Of a DNA stretch of 64,000 nt, positions 50,448 through 60,133 are shown one piece after another. The notes under the pieces are model-generated. The model did no database searches. It was given only the letters and a program-made list of their open reading frames with translations, and had not been told where the DNA came from. Each line of letters begins with the position of its first letter. The stretch's first letter is position 1. The position numbers and the translations under genes were made by a program. Origin of the DNA: Arthrobacter sp. (GTDB lineage: Bacteria > Actinomycetota > Actinomycetes > Actinomycetales > Micrococcaceae); the NCBI GenBank assembly GCA_023264815.1, contig JAHFUZ010000013.1:1-64000 (forward strand), in the 5' to 3' direction.

Positions 50448-52538
50448 TCACCGGCCATCCCGCCGCCGGTCGATCCTGCTGTCGCGCTCCTGCAGCTGGG
50501 CAAGCATGTCGTTGTATGCGTCCAGATCCGCATCGTTGTTCCGTACGGCGGCGCGGTCGGTGCGGCGCATTTCCCTGGCATCAGAGCGGGACCACATCAC
50601 CGCGACGCCGATGGCAATGAGTAAAGTGGGGACTTCCCCGATGCCCCAGGTGATGGCTCCGCCCATCTGCTGGTCGGCCAGGGCCGACGGTCCCCAGTCC
50701 CGGCCCAGGCCGGTGAACCAGTCCGGCTGCAGGAGAGTTGGTGAGCCCATGAGCGTTACCCCGAAGAAGGCATGGAAGGCCATGGTTGCCAGCAGCAGCA
50801 GGAGCCGCAGCGGGTAGGGGGCGCGGCGCGGCAGCGGGTCGGTTCCGATCATCGAGAGGATGAACAGGTAACCGGTGATCAGGAAGTGGGCGGTCATCAG
50901 CTCATGTCCGGCATGTTCGCGCAGAGCGAACCCGAAGGCGTCTGAGTAGTAGAACAGCACGATGGAACCGGCGAAGTTGGCCGCGACAAACAGCGGGTGG
51001 GTCAGGACCGCCGCCACCCGGGAATGAACCAGAATCATGATCCATTCCCTGGGGCCGCGGGAGCCGTCCCGCCGCGGGGCCAGGGTGCGCAGGGCCAGGG
51101 TGACCGGGGAGCCGAGGACCAGGAAGACGGGGACGACCATGGTCAGGGCCATGTGATCGACCATGTGGGCGCTGAAAAGTACCCTGCCATATACGGAAGG
51201 GCCGCCGGACGTGAAAAAGACCAGCGCCGCAAGCCCGGTGAGCCAGAGCGCCGTCCGGATCCAGGGCCAGTTGTCCCCGCGCCGGCGCAGGCGATGCGCG
51301 CCCAAAAGATACAGGACAGCAGCGGTAGCGGCCAGGGTGATCCACAGCCAGTCCGGCCGCCACACGGTAAACCAGCGCTCCGGGGTCAGTTCCGGCGGCA
51401 GAAGGTATCCGGTGAGCACTTCGGCCGGGGTGAGGGCCGCGCGGATTTCTTCGCCGCCGGGCGGAGGCGTCCGGCTCAGGGCTGCTGCGAGGCCGCTGAC
51501 GGCGCCCATGATCAGCAGTTCCGCGACGATGAACCGCCACAGCACCGTGCCCGCTCCCGGCGCATCCTTCCGGCTCAGGGCGGGGATGAGGCGGGTACGG
51601 TGCAGATATCCGATGATGCCCAGGATGATGACGGCGGCGGTTTTGGCCATGACCAGGACGCCGTACGGGGAGGCCAGTCCTTCCGGCAGCGCCATCCGGA
51701 TTGAGGCGTTAATGATGCCGGAAGCGGAGACCAGGATGAAGGCGAACAAGGCCAGGGACGAGAACCGGCGAAGGACCGCTGCTGTGTCTTTGCCCAGGGC
51801 TGTTCCGGCCACGGTGAGGGCGATCAGTCCGCCGAACCAGAGGCACACCCCGACCAGGTGAAGGCCCAGGGAATTGGTGGCCTGTTCGTGGTCGGTACCG
51901 CTGGAGGCATGGCCAATGAGGATGACGGGAACCAGTCCTGCGATGGCCAGCAGCGCCGCGGCCGCCAGGGGCCCCGGCGAGCGGGCACCGAACACCACTG
52001 TTGCTACCACTGCTGCGATGATCACGACCGACAGCCACGCGTTTCCGCTGGGCAGTTCTGTCATATAGGCGACAAGGCCGGCAGAAAATTCGGGGCTGCC
52101 GGAGACCGGGACGCCGGCGATGTCCGCGAAGCCCAGGACCAGGACCGCCAGCGCCGAGAAGGTCCAGATGATGCTGGTGGTCGCAACCAGGACCATGATC
52201 CGGGTAAAGGCGGGGTGCTCAGCCCCTGTTGCCGGGGCCTGCCGGCGAACACCGGTTCGGGAGGCCCGGCCGGCGCTTTTGAGGGGCGGGAGAATGAAAG
52301 CGGCAAAGACAAGCCCGCCGATCGTTGCCGCCGCCGCCAGGTTGTGTATTGTCTGCGCCAGGCCGTAGCCCCACTGAACCAGCGCCCCCGGGTCCCGGGT
52401 CTCGGCCGGAAGAGTTCCCCTGCCGTAGGCGGTCGCAGCAAGGACGACCACCAAGGCAACTGCGCAGGCGGCCGCCAGCCAGACCGGCCCGGGTGAAACA
52501 GTTGTCCTCTCCTGTGAAGTGGAGGCTTTGAGCGCCAC
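50448..52538 (-). CDS. CopD-CtaG fusion protein (copper import/oxidase assembly)
   Basis: 696 residues with about fifteen hydrophobic segments. The N-terminal ~350 residues are CopD-like (GHASSGTDHEQATNSLGLHLVGVCLWFGGLIAL, with membrane histidines). The C-terminal ~300 are caa3_CtaG-like (VLFSAHMVDHMALTMVVPVFLVLGSPVTL, HPLFVAANFAGSIVLFYYSD and GTDPLPRRAPYPLRLL). The tail DADLDAYNDMLAQL matches those of the two separate CtaG proteins. This fusion is typical of actinobacteria and couples copper uptake to cytochrome oxidase metallation. It is divergent from the 52749 regulator. Confidence 0.93.
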   Translation of the reverse strand: MALKASTSQERTTVSPGPVWLAAACAVALVVVLAATAYGRGTLPAETRDPGALVQWGYGLAQTIHNLAAAATIGGLVFAAFILPPLKSAGRASRTGVRRQAPATGAEHPAFTRIMVLVATTSIIWTFSALAVLVLGFADIAGVPVSGSPEFSAGLVAYMTELPSGNAWLSVVIIAAVVATVVFGARSPGPLAAAALLAIAGLVPVILIGHASSGTDHEQATNSLGLHLVGVCLWFGGLIALTVAGTALGKDTAAVLRRFSSLALFAFILVSASGIINASIRMALPEGLASPYGVLVMAKTAAVIILGIIGYLHRTRLIPALSRKDAPGAGTVLWRFIVAELLIMGAVSGLAAALSRTPPPGGEEIRAALTPAEVLTGYLLPPELTPERWFTVWRPDWLWITLAATAAVLYLLGAHRLRRRGDNWPWIRTALWLTGLAALVFFTSGGPSVYGRVLFSAHMVDHMALTMVVPVFLVLGSPVTLALRTLAPRRDGSRGPREWIMILVHSRVAAVLTHPLFVAANFAGSIVLFYYSDAFGFALREHAGHELMTAHFLITGYLFILSMIGTDPLPRRAPYPLRLLLLLATMAFHAFFGVTLMGSPTLLQPDWFTGLGRDWGPSALADQQMGGAITWGIGEVPTLLIAIGVAVMWSRSDAREMRRTDRAAVRNNDADLDAYNDMLAQLQERDSRIDRRRDGR

Positions 52539-52748
52539 GATACGTCCTAACCTGGTCCTGGCCGCGTCCCGGAAGGGCGGGGACGGAGCGCGAAACGAAA
52601 CACCGCGCGCGACACCAGATTATCTGTAGAGTTGTTCACACGTTAAACGCGCGTGTCGGCGTGCGTTCCCCCGGGCCGCGGGCCTCGTGCGCTTCCGCAC
52701 GTATCCGGGGCAGATCACAGATTCAGCACATAAAGGTAGCCTAGATGG

Positions 52749-53168
52749 ATGACGCAGATCCCACCCCTGGCCCCTTCCGGGCCGGAGTGTTCCCTCCGGC
52801 TCGTCGATGCAGACAAAGTCGAGGCGGTCCGGTCCCGGATGCCTGGAGATTCGGACGTGGCCGATTTGGCGGTGATCTTCGGGCTGCTCTCGGACCCTGG
52901 CCGGGTCAGGATCCTGATCGCCCTCCTCGAAGGGGAAATGTGCGTCTGCGACCTGGCAGCAACCACCGGGCTGAGCGAATCCGGCGTCTCCCACGCCCTG
53001 CGCCTGCTGCGCGGGCCCAGGGTTGTTCAGGTGCGCCGCTCGGGCAGAATGGCCTACTACTCACTGGCAGACTCCCACGTCCGGATGCTGCTCGATCTTG
53101 GCCTGACCCACGTGGGCCATACAGGGAAGGACCGGTTGCGCGCGGTCGAAACCGCCCAGCCAGGCTGA
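52749..53168 (+). CDS. ArsR/SmtB-family metal-responsive repressor
   Basis: 139 residues; a nearby ATG at 52745 is in another frame. The winged helix reads FGLLSDPGRVRILIALLEGEMCVCDLAATTGLSESGVSHALRLL. The MCVCDLA segment carries cysteines in the place of the CadC/ArsR metal site. The last helix DSHVRMLLDLGLTHVGH has the D-x-H and H-x-x-H spacing of the SmtB-type alpha-5 zinc/nickel site. It lacks the CmtR cysteine pair. It is divergent from copD-ctaG and 42 bases before ctaG copy 2, so it may control both. Confidence 0.88.
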   Translation: MTQIPPLAPSGPECSLRLVDADKVEAVRSRMPGDSDVADLAVIFGLLSDPGRVRILIALLEGEMCVCDLAATTGLSESGVSHALRLLRGPRVVQVRRSGRMAYYSLADSHVRMLLDLGLTHVGHTGKDRLRAVETAQPG

Positions 53169-53210
53169 TAGGGGCCGCTGTGTCTGCGCGGTGCGGCCGC
53201 CGGTGCTGCC

Positions 53211-54179
53211 ATGTCTGAGCCGGAGATCACCGGTCCGGTCTGGCTTCCTTCGCTGCCCCCGTCGCTTACTGAATACCTGGCGCCCAACCTGCAGCCGGTA
53301 CCGCTGATCCCTGCCCTGACGCTCCTGGCCGCGGTGTTTTACCTTGCAGGGGCGATCCGGCTGTGGCGGCAGGGCCGGCGCTGGTCCGTGGTGCGGACCT
53401 GTTCCTTCCTGGTGGGCTGTCTGGCCATCCTCGTGGTCATGGGAGCCGGTATCGAAGGGTACGGGCTGCGGATGTTCTCCATCTTCATGTTCCAGCAACT
53501 GACTCTCATGATGGCCGTTCCACCGCTGCTGGTAATTGGATCACCAGGAACACTGCTGCTGCGTGCCACACCACACGGCAGGCTCGGCCGCCGCGTCCTT
53601 CAGGCAGCGCTGTGGGGTCTGCGTTCGGGCTGGGGGCGCATTGCGATTCACCCGGCCTTCATGGTCCCGCTGTTCCTGCTCAGCTTCTACGGCGTGTACT
53701 TCTCGGGCCTGGCGGACCTGCTGCTGCCTAGCTGGTACGGCCACGTCGGCCTGGAACTGCTGTTTTTGATCTCCGGGATCCTCTTCACTGTCCCGTTAAT
53801 CTCCGCCGATCCCCTGCCGAGCCGCCAGACACACTTCGGGCGGATGGTCGACATTTTCGCGGAGATGCCGCTCCATGCCTTCTTCGGGGTGGTCGTCATG
53901 ATGGCGACCACGCCCATGGTGAAGTTCTTCGCCGCACCCCCTCCAGGATGGAATGTCGACCCGATGACGGACCAAGGCGTGGCCGGCGGACTGGCCTGGT
54001 CCTACGGGGAGCTGCCCGGGGTGCTCCTGCTGATGTTCATCCTGGTCCGGTGGCAGCGCGAGGAGGCAAGATCCAACGCCAGCATCGAGCGGGCCGAGCT
54101 GACCGGAGGAACCCCCGAGCTGGACGCCTACAACAGCTACCTGCAGCACCTGGCAGACAGACCTGAGCGTCACCGCTGA
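53211..54179 (+). CDS. ctaG: CtaG-family cytochrome c oxidase assembly protein (copy 2)
   Basis: 322 residues with seven to eight hydrophobic segments. FYLAGAIRLWRQGRRWSVVRT, MFQQLTLMMAVPPLLVIGSPGTLLLRATP and SADPLPSRQTHFGRMVDIFAEMPLHAFFG are shared block by block with the copy at 15802, although overall the two are clearly diverged. The tail TPELDAYNSYLQHL carries the LDxYN motif. It would work with CopC/CopD in delivering copper to cytochrome oxidase. Confidence 0.92.
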   Translation: MSEPEITGPVWLPSLPPSLTEYLAPNLQPVPLIPALTLLAAVFYLAGAIRLWRQGRRWSVVRTCSFLVGCLAILVVMGAGIEGYGLRMFSIFMFQQLTLMMAVPPLLVIGSPGTLLLRATPHGRLGRRVLQAALWGLRSGWGRIAIHPAFMVPLFLLSFYGVYFSGLADLLLPSWYGHVGLELLFLISGILFTVPLISADPLPSRQTHFGRMVDIFAEMPLHAFFGVVVMMATTPMVKFFAAPPPGWNVDPMTDQGVAGGLAWSYGELPGVLLLMFILVRWQREEARSNASIERAELTGGTPELDAYNSYLQHLADRPERHR

Positions 54180-54349
54180 TCAGCAGCGCCGTCCGACTTG
54201 ACCCCCGGGTCTGGTCGTATGAAGATATCTGCAGACGAGTTTTACAAAGCGTAGAAGTAGCTTTCTTTTCCTGCTGTTATCGGATTGTGACATTCTCGTT
54301 CGGTTAGGTAGCATTGATTCAGGCTTTTCTGTATTAAGCCTCGGCTCCG

Positions 54350-54535
54350 CATGCTCAGCCCCGCCGGCGGTGCCAGACGACGAACCCTTTACGGCGGGGG
54401 CGGAGGACCCACTCACGGCAGCTTGCTGCCTTGGGGTGAAGACGCACACTCGGCAGCGGCCCTGCGGGCCGGTGACGGGGCTGCGTCCGGGCTTTTTTCC
54501 TTGGCCCGAACCCGACAGCTAACTTCGCAGGCGAC
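54350..54535 (+). promoter_or_regulatory. c-di-AMP (ydaO/yuaA) riboswitch 2
   Basis: The conserved blocks CCTTGGGGTGAAG and CCCGACAGCTAACTTCGCAGG are nearly identical to those of the riboswitch at 42565, in the same order. Between them lies a variable GC-rich arm. It ends about 15 bases before the M23 peptidase GTG. Wall hydrolases are the classical targets of this riboswitch class in actinobacteria. Confidence 0.88.
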
Positions 54536-54549
54536 CTGAAAGGATAGCT

Positions 54550-55362
54550 GTGCTCCCCTCCCGCCACGGCCGCCGCCGTGCCCTGCCCCGAGACCGCTCC
54601 CGAGCCCGCGCAGGTGCTGCAGGGCCGCGGGGACGGTCCGGTCCCCACGCCCCGTCCCGGCGCCCTGCCTGGCTTCCCGGGGCCTCCGCTTTTGCTGCCG
54701 TCGCTATGCTCGCGTCCGGTATACCCGCCGCGCATGCCGGCCTAGTTGCTGCCGGACCCGTCCCAGCCGCCCCGCCGGCGGCCGTTGAGGCTGCACCGGC
54801 CATTGCGGCGCAGGCGCAGGCGGTCATCACCTATCCACGCACTGACGTCGGAACCAGTCCGGCCGAACGGCCTGCGGCACCGGCGCCTGCCGGAACAGGA
54901 TCCACTGCCGGAACGCCGGCCGCAGTTCCTCCCGATGCAGCGGCGGCACCGCCAGGGGCTGTACCCGTGGATGCCACCTTGGCCGCCCCGCTGGCCAGCA
55001 TGTCCATTTCGTCTCCGTTCGGTTTCCGGACCAGCCCGATCACCGGCGGGTCCGGCGAACTGCATACCGGACTGGACTTGGTGGCCTCCTGCCAGACCGC
55101 AGTGTTCAGCGCCGGCTCCGGCACCGTGGTGGAGGCCGGGTGGTCCCAGAACGGCGGAGGGAACCGCATCGTGGTGGATCATGGCAATGGGATGAAGAGC
55201 ACGTATAACCATCTTTCGTCGATAGAGGTTCCGGTCGGAGCCGTGGTGGGCAAGGGCCAGCGGCTCGGCGGTGCCGGCACGACCGGAAACTCCACCGGAT
55301 GCCACCTGCACTTCGAAATCGTCCGCAACGGCGTGACCGTGGATCCCCAGGGCTGGCTTTGA
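54550..55362 (+). CDS. Secreted M23 (LytM) peptidoglycan endopeptidase under c-di-AMP control
   Basis: 270 residues from the GTG at 54550 with GAAAGGAT before it. A basic N-terminus and signal segment (PGASAFAAVAMLASGIPAAHA) lead to an Ala/Pro-rich linker. The LytM domain (about 150-270) has SPFGFRTSPITGGSGELHTGLDL (H-x3-D zinc ligands), YNHLSSIEVPVG and GCHLHFEI (HxH). These are the catalytic zinc motifs of M23 peptidases. The riboswitch upstream is consistent with wall remodelling control. Confidence 0.92.
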   Translation: MLPSRHGRRRALPRDRSRARAGAAGPRGRSGPHAPSRRPAWLPGASAFAAVAMLASGIPAAHAGLVAAGPVPAAPPAAVEAAPAIAAQAQAVITYPRTDVGTSPAERPAAPAPAGTGSTAGTPAAVPPDAAAAPPGAVPVDATLAAPLASMSISSPFGFRTSPITGGSGELHTGLDLVASCQTAVFSAGSGTVVEAGWSQNGGGNRIVVDHGNGMKSTYNHLSSIEVPVGAVVGKGQRLGGAGTTGNSTGCHLHFEIVRNGVTVDPQGWL

Positions 55363-55364
55363 GC

Positions 55365-56039
55365 ATGACCGACATGGAGGCGCGCGAACAGCCCAAGGCA
55401 ACGTCGGTGCTGCCCAGGAAACGGCTGTGGGCAGTTTTTGTCACGGTTGTGGCCCTCACCGCGCTGGGCTTCTTTGCCTTGGGGCGGCTTTCCGCCGCGC
55501 CCACTGTAGTCCCGGACGCCGGCCCGGACGCCGGGTTTGCCCGGGATATGCAGACCCATCATGCCCAGGCGGTGGAGATGGCCCTGCTGATCCGGGACAA
55601 GTCCGAGAACCCCGAGGTCCGGGCGATTGCCTATGACATTGCCACTGCACAGCAGCATCAAAATGGGCAGATGTTTGCCTGGCTGCAGGACTGGGGGCTC
55701 TCCCAGACCGGGACAGCGCCGCCGATGGCCTGGATGAAGGCAGATGGTACTCATGACGGGGCCGGTGCCTCGCACGGTGCCCCAGCTGCCGGTGGCGGAA
55801 ATACCATGGAAGGCATGGCCACCCAGGAACAGATGCAGGCCTTGCGCGAATCCTCAGGTGCGGAGGCGGAGCGTTTATTCGTTGATTTGATGATCCGCCA
55901 TCATCAAGGTGGCGTTGCAATGGCCACCGCCGGTACCCGTCTGGCGGAAACCTCAAAGGTACGGGACTTCGCTGCCCGTATCCTCGAAGCACAGACAGCT
56001 GAAATCAGGGCCCTTGAAGAGCTCCGTGGCCGACTTTGA
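55365..56039 (+). CDS. DUF305 protein, membrane-anchored, probably copper-linked
   Basis: 224 residues from the ATG at 55365, 2 bases after the peptidase stop. One N-terminal helix (LWAVFVTVVALTALGFFALG). Two DUF305 repeats follow: FARDMQTHHAQAVEMALLI and LFVDLMIRHHQGGVAMATA, each with an HH pair and methionines able to bind metal. A Gly/Met/His-rich linker (THDGAGASHGAPAAGGGNTMEGM) lies between. DUF305 proteins often accompany copper genes. It overlaps no gene but is packed in a run with DUF3105 and SURF1. Confidence 0.9.
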   Translation: MTDMEAREQPKATSVLPRKRLWAVFVTVVALTALGFFALGRLSAAPTVVPDAGPDAGFARDMQTHHAQAVEMALLIRDKSENPEVRAIAYDIATAQQHQNGQMFAWLQDWGLSQTGTAPPMAWMKADGTHDGAGASHGAPAAGGGNTMEGMATQEQMQALRESSGAEAERLFVDLMIRHHQGGVAMATAGTRLAETSKVRDFAARILEAQTAEIRALEELRGRL

Positions 56040-56066
56040 CCGCCCCAAAAGAGAGTGAGACCGCCG

Positions 56067-56702
56067 ATGTCCGGAAAACCGAAAGCCGGTGAGGACCGCA
56101 AAGCGCTCCTAGCTGCAGTGCAGGCCAGGCATCGGGCCGCCGACAGGCGGCGGGCCTGGCTGATCTACGGCACCGGCGCGGCGGTCGTGCTCGCAATCAT
56201 TGCCGCAGTGACCTTTGTCCTTGTGGCAGAGGTGCAGCAGCGCGAGCAGCTCAATGCCGCTGCGGCCCGCCCGATCGAGGGTGAGCAGGACTATCCGGAC
56301 CAGTCCAGAAACCACACCAGCGGGGCCGTCAATTATCCGCAGACTCCGGCCACCGGCGGAGACCATGCACCGGTCTGGACGAACTGCGGGATCTACACCG
56401 CCCCCGTTGAACAGACCCGGGCAGTGCATTCCCTCGAACACGGGGCCGTCTGGCTCACCTACCGCCCCGACCTGCCCACGGACCAGATCGCCAGCCTAAC
56501 CTCGCTGGCCGTCGGACAGGATTACCTCTTGGCCAGCCCCGTTCCGGGGCAGGTCTCCCCGGTGGTCGCAACAGCGTGGGGCAAGCAGCTCGCCGTGGAC
56601 AGCGGCAGCGACGAACGCCTGGCACCGTTCATTAAAAAATACCGGCAAGGCGCGCAGGCACCCGAGCCCGGGGCTGTTTGTTCCGGCGGCGTGCAGGGCT
56701 GA
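56067..56702 (+). CDS. DUF3105 membrane protein
   Basis: 211 residues from the ATG at 56067; a GTG at 56055 is an alternative start. One N-terminal helix (WLIYGTGAAVVLAIIAAVTFVLVAEV), then the DUF3105 domain: VNYPQTPATGGDHAPVWTNCGIYTAPV and AVHSLEHGAVWLTYRPDL, with conserved His and Cys residues. The family often neighbours DUF305 genes in actinobacteria, which is the arrangement here. Function unknown; metal or redox binding is plausible from the His/Cys pattern. Confidence 0.9.
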   Translation: MSGKPKAGEDRKALLAAVQARHRAADRRRAWLIYGTGAAVVLAIIAAVTFVLVAEVQQREQLNAAAARPIEGEQDYPDQSRNHTSGAVNYPQTPATGGDHAPVWTNCGIYTAPVEQTRAVHSLEHGAVWLTYRPDLPTDQIASLTSLAVGQDYLLASPVPGQVSPVVATAWGKQLAVDSGSDERLAPFIKKYRQGAQAPEPGAVCSGGVQG

Positions 56703-56704
56703 CA

Positions 56705-57577
56705 TTGCTGCCAAATAAGGACCGGGAGCCCAGGGCCTACGGATTCCTGCTGTCCTGGCGGTGGGTGGGCATCCTGGGTCTGGCCGTTCTGTTCGCTGCG
56801 GCCTGCATAGGGCTGGGTAACTGGCAGATGGACCGGCGAAACCAGGCAGTCACCGAAATCCGCCGTGTCCAGCAGAACTACGACAAGCCGCCTGTGCCCT
56901 ACGAAGAAGCCAGCCGCTATTTTGATCACGCCGAGCCGGACGCGAAATGGACGACCGTATCCGTTAGTGGCCAGTACCTCGCCGAAGACCAGCGGATCGT
57001 GCGGAATCGGCCCAACTACTCTGCCGCAGGGTACGAGATTGTGGTGCCGTTCCGTCTGCTAACCGGCGAAACGATCATCATCAACCGCGGCTGGGTTCCC
57101 ATCGGAAACAACCGGCCCGGCTACCCTGATATGGTTCCTGCACCGCCGACTGGAACCGTCACTGCGGTGGTGCGGATCAAACCCTCAGAAGCCGACGTGG
57201 ACCGCGCTGCTCCGGAAGGGCAACTGGCCAGCATCGACCTGACCTCCTATGCCCGCCAGCTGCAGTACCCTGTGAAGACAGGCAGCTATGGCCTCATGGC
57301 TTCCGAAACGCCCCCGCCGGAAACTGCGCCTCAGCAACTCGCCCCACCCAAGGTGCAGGAAGGGTCAAACCTGTCCTACGCGATGCAGTGGATTACCTTC
57401 GGCGTGCTGGCCTTTGTCGGGTTCGGTTACATGGCCCGGCAACAGGCCCGCATCGGTCGGGAGGAACGTGAACTTGAGGAACCGTCCGAACCCGGACAAC
57501 ACCGTGCCCAGGGCAAAGCACGCCGCCCACGCTCTGATGACGAGGAAGATGCTCTTCTGGATGCCATGGGCCTCTAA
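56705..57577 (+). CDS. SURF1-family cytochrome oxidase biogenesis protein
   Basis: 290 residues if starting at the TTG at 56705, two bases after the DUF3105 stop with AGGGC upstream; the track start at 56678 overlaps DUF3105. Two terminal helices (VGILGLAVLFAAACIGLGNWQMDRR at about 20 and ITFGVLAFVGFGYMA at about 230) flank an extracytoplasmic domain with WTTVSVSGQYLAEDQRIVRNRP and IIINRGWVP. These are the SURF1 (SHY1) signatures. It assists assembly of haem-copper oxidases and so matches the CtaG, CopC and CopD genes nearby. Confidence 0.9.
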   Translation: MLPNKDREPRAYGFLLSWRWVGILGLAVLFAAACIGLGNWQMDRRNQAVTEIRRVQQNYDKPPVPYEEASRYFDHAEPDAKWTTVSVSGQYLAEDQRIVRNRPNYSAAGYEIVVPFRLLTGETIIINRGWVPIGNNRPGYPDMVPAPPTGTVTAVVRIKPSEADVDRAAPEGQLASIDLTSYARQLQYPVKTGSYGLMASETPPPETAPQQLAPPKVQEGSNLSYAMQWITFGVLAFVGFGYMARQQARIGREERELEEPSEPGQHRAQGKARRPRSDDEEDALLDAMGL

Positions 57578-57780
57578 GAGCGGAGGCCAGCCAGCCGTGG
57601 AGTACCTGACGGCCAGCCGCAGCCGGGCCGGCGGATCCGCTGCAGAGGCGACGACCGGACCCTGGGCGGCCGTTTGCTGCGCACGGCGTCGATTGCCCTC
57701 AAGGACTGAGCCCCTGGCCCTGACCATCCTTCCCCCAAAGGGACGGCTCACTGGCTCTCTGCAGGGCGGGCGGCGCGGCA

Positions 57781-58485
57781 ATGGCTAAGGCCGACGGTTC
57801 TGACCTGACCGTTGCCGCTCAGGACTATTTGAAGCTCCTCTACACCGCCAATGAATGGTCGGATGCGCCGGTCACCGTTGGGCTGCTGGCGGACCGGCTG
57901 GGCCTGAGCATGTCCACGGTCTCCGAGGGTATCGCAAAGCTCGCGCTCCAGGGCCTGGTCTCACACGCCAAGTACAGCAGTGTCAGTCTCACTCCCGACG
58001 GGAGGCGGTACGCCCTGGTCATGGTCCGCCGGCACAGAGTCCTGGAAACCTTTCTGGTGCAGACACTCGGATACACCTGGGATGAAGTCCACGACGAGGC
58101 CGAAAAGCTCGAACACGCGGCCTCCGAAGACCTGATCGCCAGAATGGATGAACTGCTGGGACACCCGTCCACGGACCCCCACGGTGATCCCATCCCCACA
58201 GCCGACGGGCAGGTAAACCGCCCCGAAGCCAGCCAGCTCACTGCCGCACAGCCAGGACAAAACGTGGTCATTTGCCGGGTATCGGACACTGACCCGAAGT
58301 TGCTGCGTTATTTTTCCCGCCTTGGCCTCACTCCCGGGACCAAGCTCACCACCGGCCAACGGAAGCCCTTCACGGCAGGGACAACCGTCCGAATGACCGG
58401 CAGCGGGCAGGACATCACGCTTGGAACTGAAGCGGCGGACGCGGTCTGGGTGGTTCCTGCAGCAGCGGGGATTGAGCGCTCATGA
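57781..58485 (+). CDS. mntR: DtxR/MntR-family metal-dependent repressor
   Basis: 234 residues. The N-terminal winged helix includes TVGLLADRLGLSMSTVSEGIAKLALQGLV. The dimerisation/metal domain HRVLETFLVQTLGYTWDEVHDEAEKLEHAASEDLIARMDELLGHP carries the usual His/Glu ligands. A C-terminal FeoA-like SH3 domain (about 150-225) is present. Pairing with mntH 2.1 kb away, and a TTAGG-N4-CCGAA dyad before mntH, suggests that it senses Mn(II). Iron sensing cannot be excluded. Confidence 0.9.
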   Translation: MAKADGSDLTVAAQDYLKLLYTANEWSDAPVTVGLLADRLGLSMSTVSEGIAKLALQGLVSHAKYSSVSLTPDGRRYALVMVRRHRVLETFLVQTLGYTWDEVHDEAEKLEHAASEDLIARMDELLGHPSTDPHGDPIPTADGQVNRPEASQLTAAQPGQNVVICRVSDTDPKLLRYFSRLGLTPGTKLTTGQRKPFTAGTTVRMTGSGQDITLGTEAADAVWVVPAAAGIERS

Positions 58486-58660
58486 GCTTATGTGGGCCAT
58501 AGCCGCCGTCAGTACTTTCGTCACTGCCTAAGGGTCACGGCGCTGGCTGCCGCCGCCTTCGACCTCTGACCACCGGTGCTCTCCCGCTCGTGGGCGGCGG
58601 ACAAAGATGATGGCGGCCGGGCGCGGAAAGCCGTAAGGTCCAGGCTGTTGCGGTGAGGTC

Positions 58661-59992
58661 TTAGGACCAGTTCCCCGCGCGCGTGCTGCCGTTGCCGGGA
58701 ATCTCCTCCTGGCTGCGGTAGAGCTGCAGCCCGTTCAGGTCGGTCACGAGGTCTCCCACCACCACCACCAGGGCAAGCACCAGGCCGGAGAACACCATGA
58801 CGTTCAATCCGACCCCCAGCGCGAACAGCACCAGCAGGGCGGCCACTGTGGATACCGTCAGGACCAGCAGTCCCACCAAAGCGACTCGCCAGGACCTGAA
58901 GAACATCCCGAGCAGGAGAGCCGCCAGCGCCAGGCTGACGAAGAGCGCAATTCCCAGGCTCTCCACCGCGGACTGGATGAAGGACGCCGGACGGTAGACA
59001 CTGCTGTCCACGTCAATGCCCGAAAGGCCCGGTTTCAGGTCCTCCAGCGCCGACTCCAGGGCGGCGGTAATCTCCATGGTGTTCGCCTCGGGGAACTTCT
59101 CGACGACCAGCATCAGGCCTGGATCCTCGTCCAGCACTGCATCACCTATGAGCGGCTGATGATTTTCGCGCACTGAAGCAACATCCCCCAGCGTCAATGG
59201 GGCACCCGTCACTTTCTCCACGCTGACCTTGGCAAGATCGCTCGAAGTGGTGATCGGCAGCACGTGCTGGATACCGATGCGCTGGTTCTCCGTCTCCAGG
59301 AAGCCGCCGGTACCTGGCGTGGAGGCCTTAAGGAAGGTCAGGGGAGACACCCACACGGCATTGCCCGTGGTCTCCATGACCTGGTTCAGCGTCACTCCGC
59401 GTGCCTGCAGCACTGCCGGGTCCACTTGGACCTGCATCTGCTGCTCACGCTGCCCCCAGATGGAAACGTTCGCGACGCCGGGAACGCCCATCAGGCGTGG
59501 TTTGATGTTCCAGCGGGCCAACACGGACATGTCCATGAGCGGCATCTCCGAAGAAGAGAGCCGCACCATCATCACCCGGCCGGTGGAAGACTTGGGCTGC
59601 ATCAGTACCGGCGGCGTGGAGACACGCGGCAAAGAGTGCGCCATGACCAGCCGCTCCGCCACGAGCTGGCGTGCCCGGGGCAAATCCGTCCCCGGCTCGA
59701 ACAGCAGCTGGATTGAGGACAGGCCAGGAATGGACTGGGATCTGATCTCGTCCAGATAGGCGACGCCGTTGAGCAAGTCGACTTCCATCGGCGAGGTAAT
59801 GAGCTGCTCTACCTCAACAGCGGACAAGCCCAGGGCTTCCGTCTGAATTTCCACCTGCGCTGGCTCGAATTCAGGAAGGGCATCCACAGAAACATGGGGA
59901 AGATACCAAAGACCCATGCCTACAATGCCGGCCGCCAAAGCCAGGACCAACAACCGAAATTGCATGCTCCATCGAGCAAATAAACCCGTCAT
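58661..59992 (-). pseudogene. Truncated RND heavy-metal efflux transporter (N-terminal half)
   Basis: 443 residues from the ATG at 59992 (GGAAGAGCT upstream); the track's extra 116 residues are low-complexity shadow. VSVDALPEFEPAQVEIQTEALGLSAVEVEQLITSPMEVDLLNGV is the classic CusA/CzcA start. It continues through the pore domain to helix 4 (VFSGLVLALVVVVGDLVTDLNGL). It then ends in an unrelated tail, whereas full pumps are over 1000 residues. The second half is missing and nothing similar follows, so it is most likely non-functional. No periplasmic-adaptor gene is nearby. Confidence 0.82.
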
Positions 59993-60133
59993 AGCTCTTC
60001 CAAAGTGCATGTGGGAAATTTGGGCCGGCAAAGCGCCGAAAACCTTCCAAGGGACAGTTACCCAAGCTTCCCCCCGATCACGGCCACCAGACAGCCCCAA
60101 CTTGATGCGCCGGAACCCCCAAAACAGGGGCAC

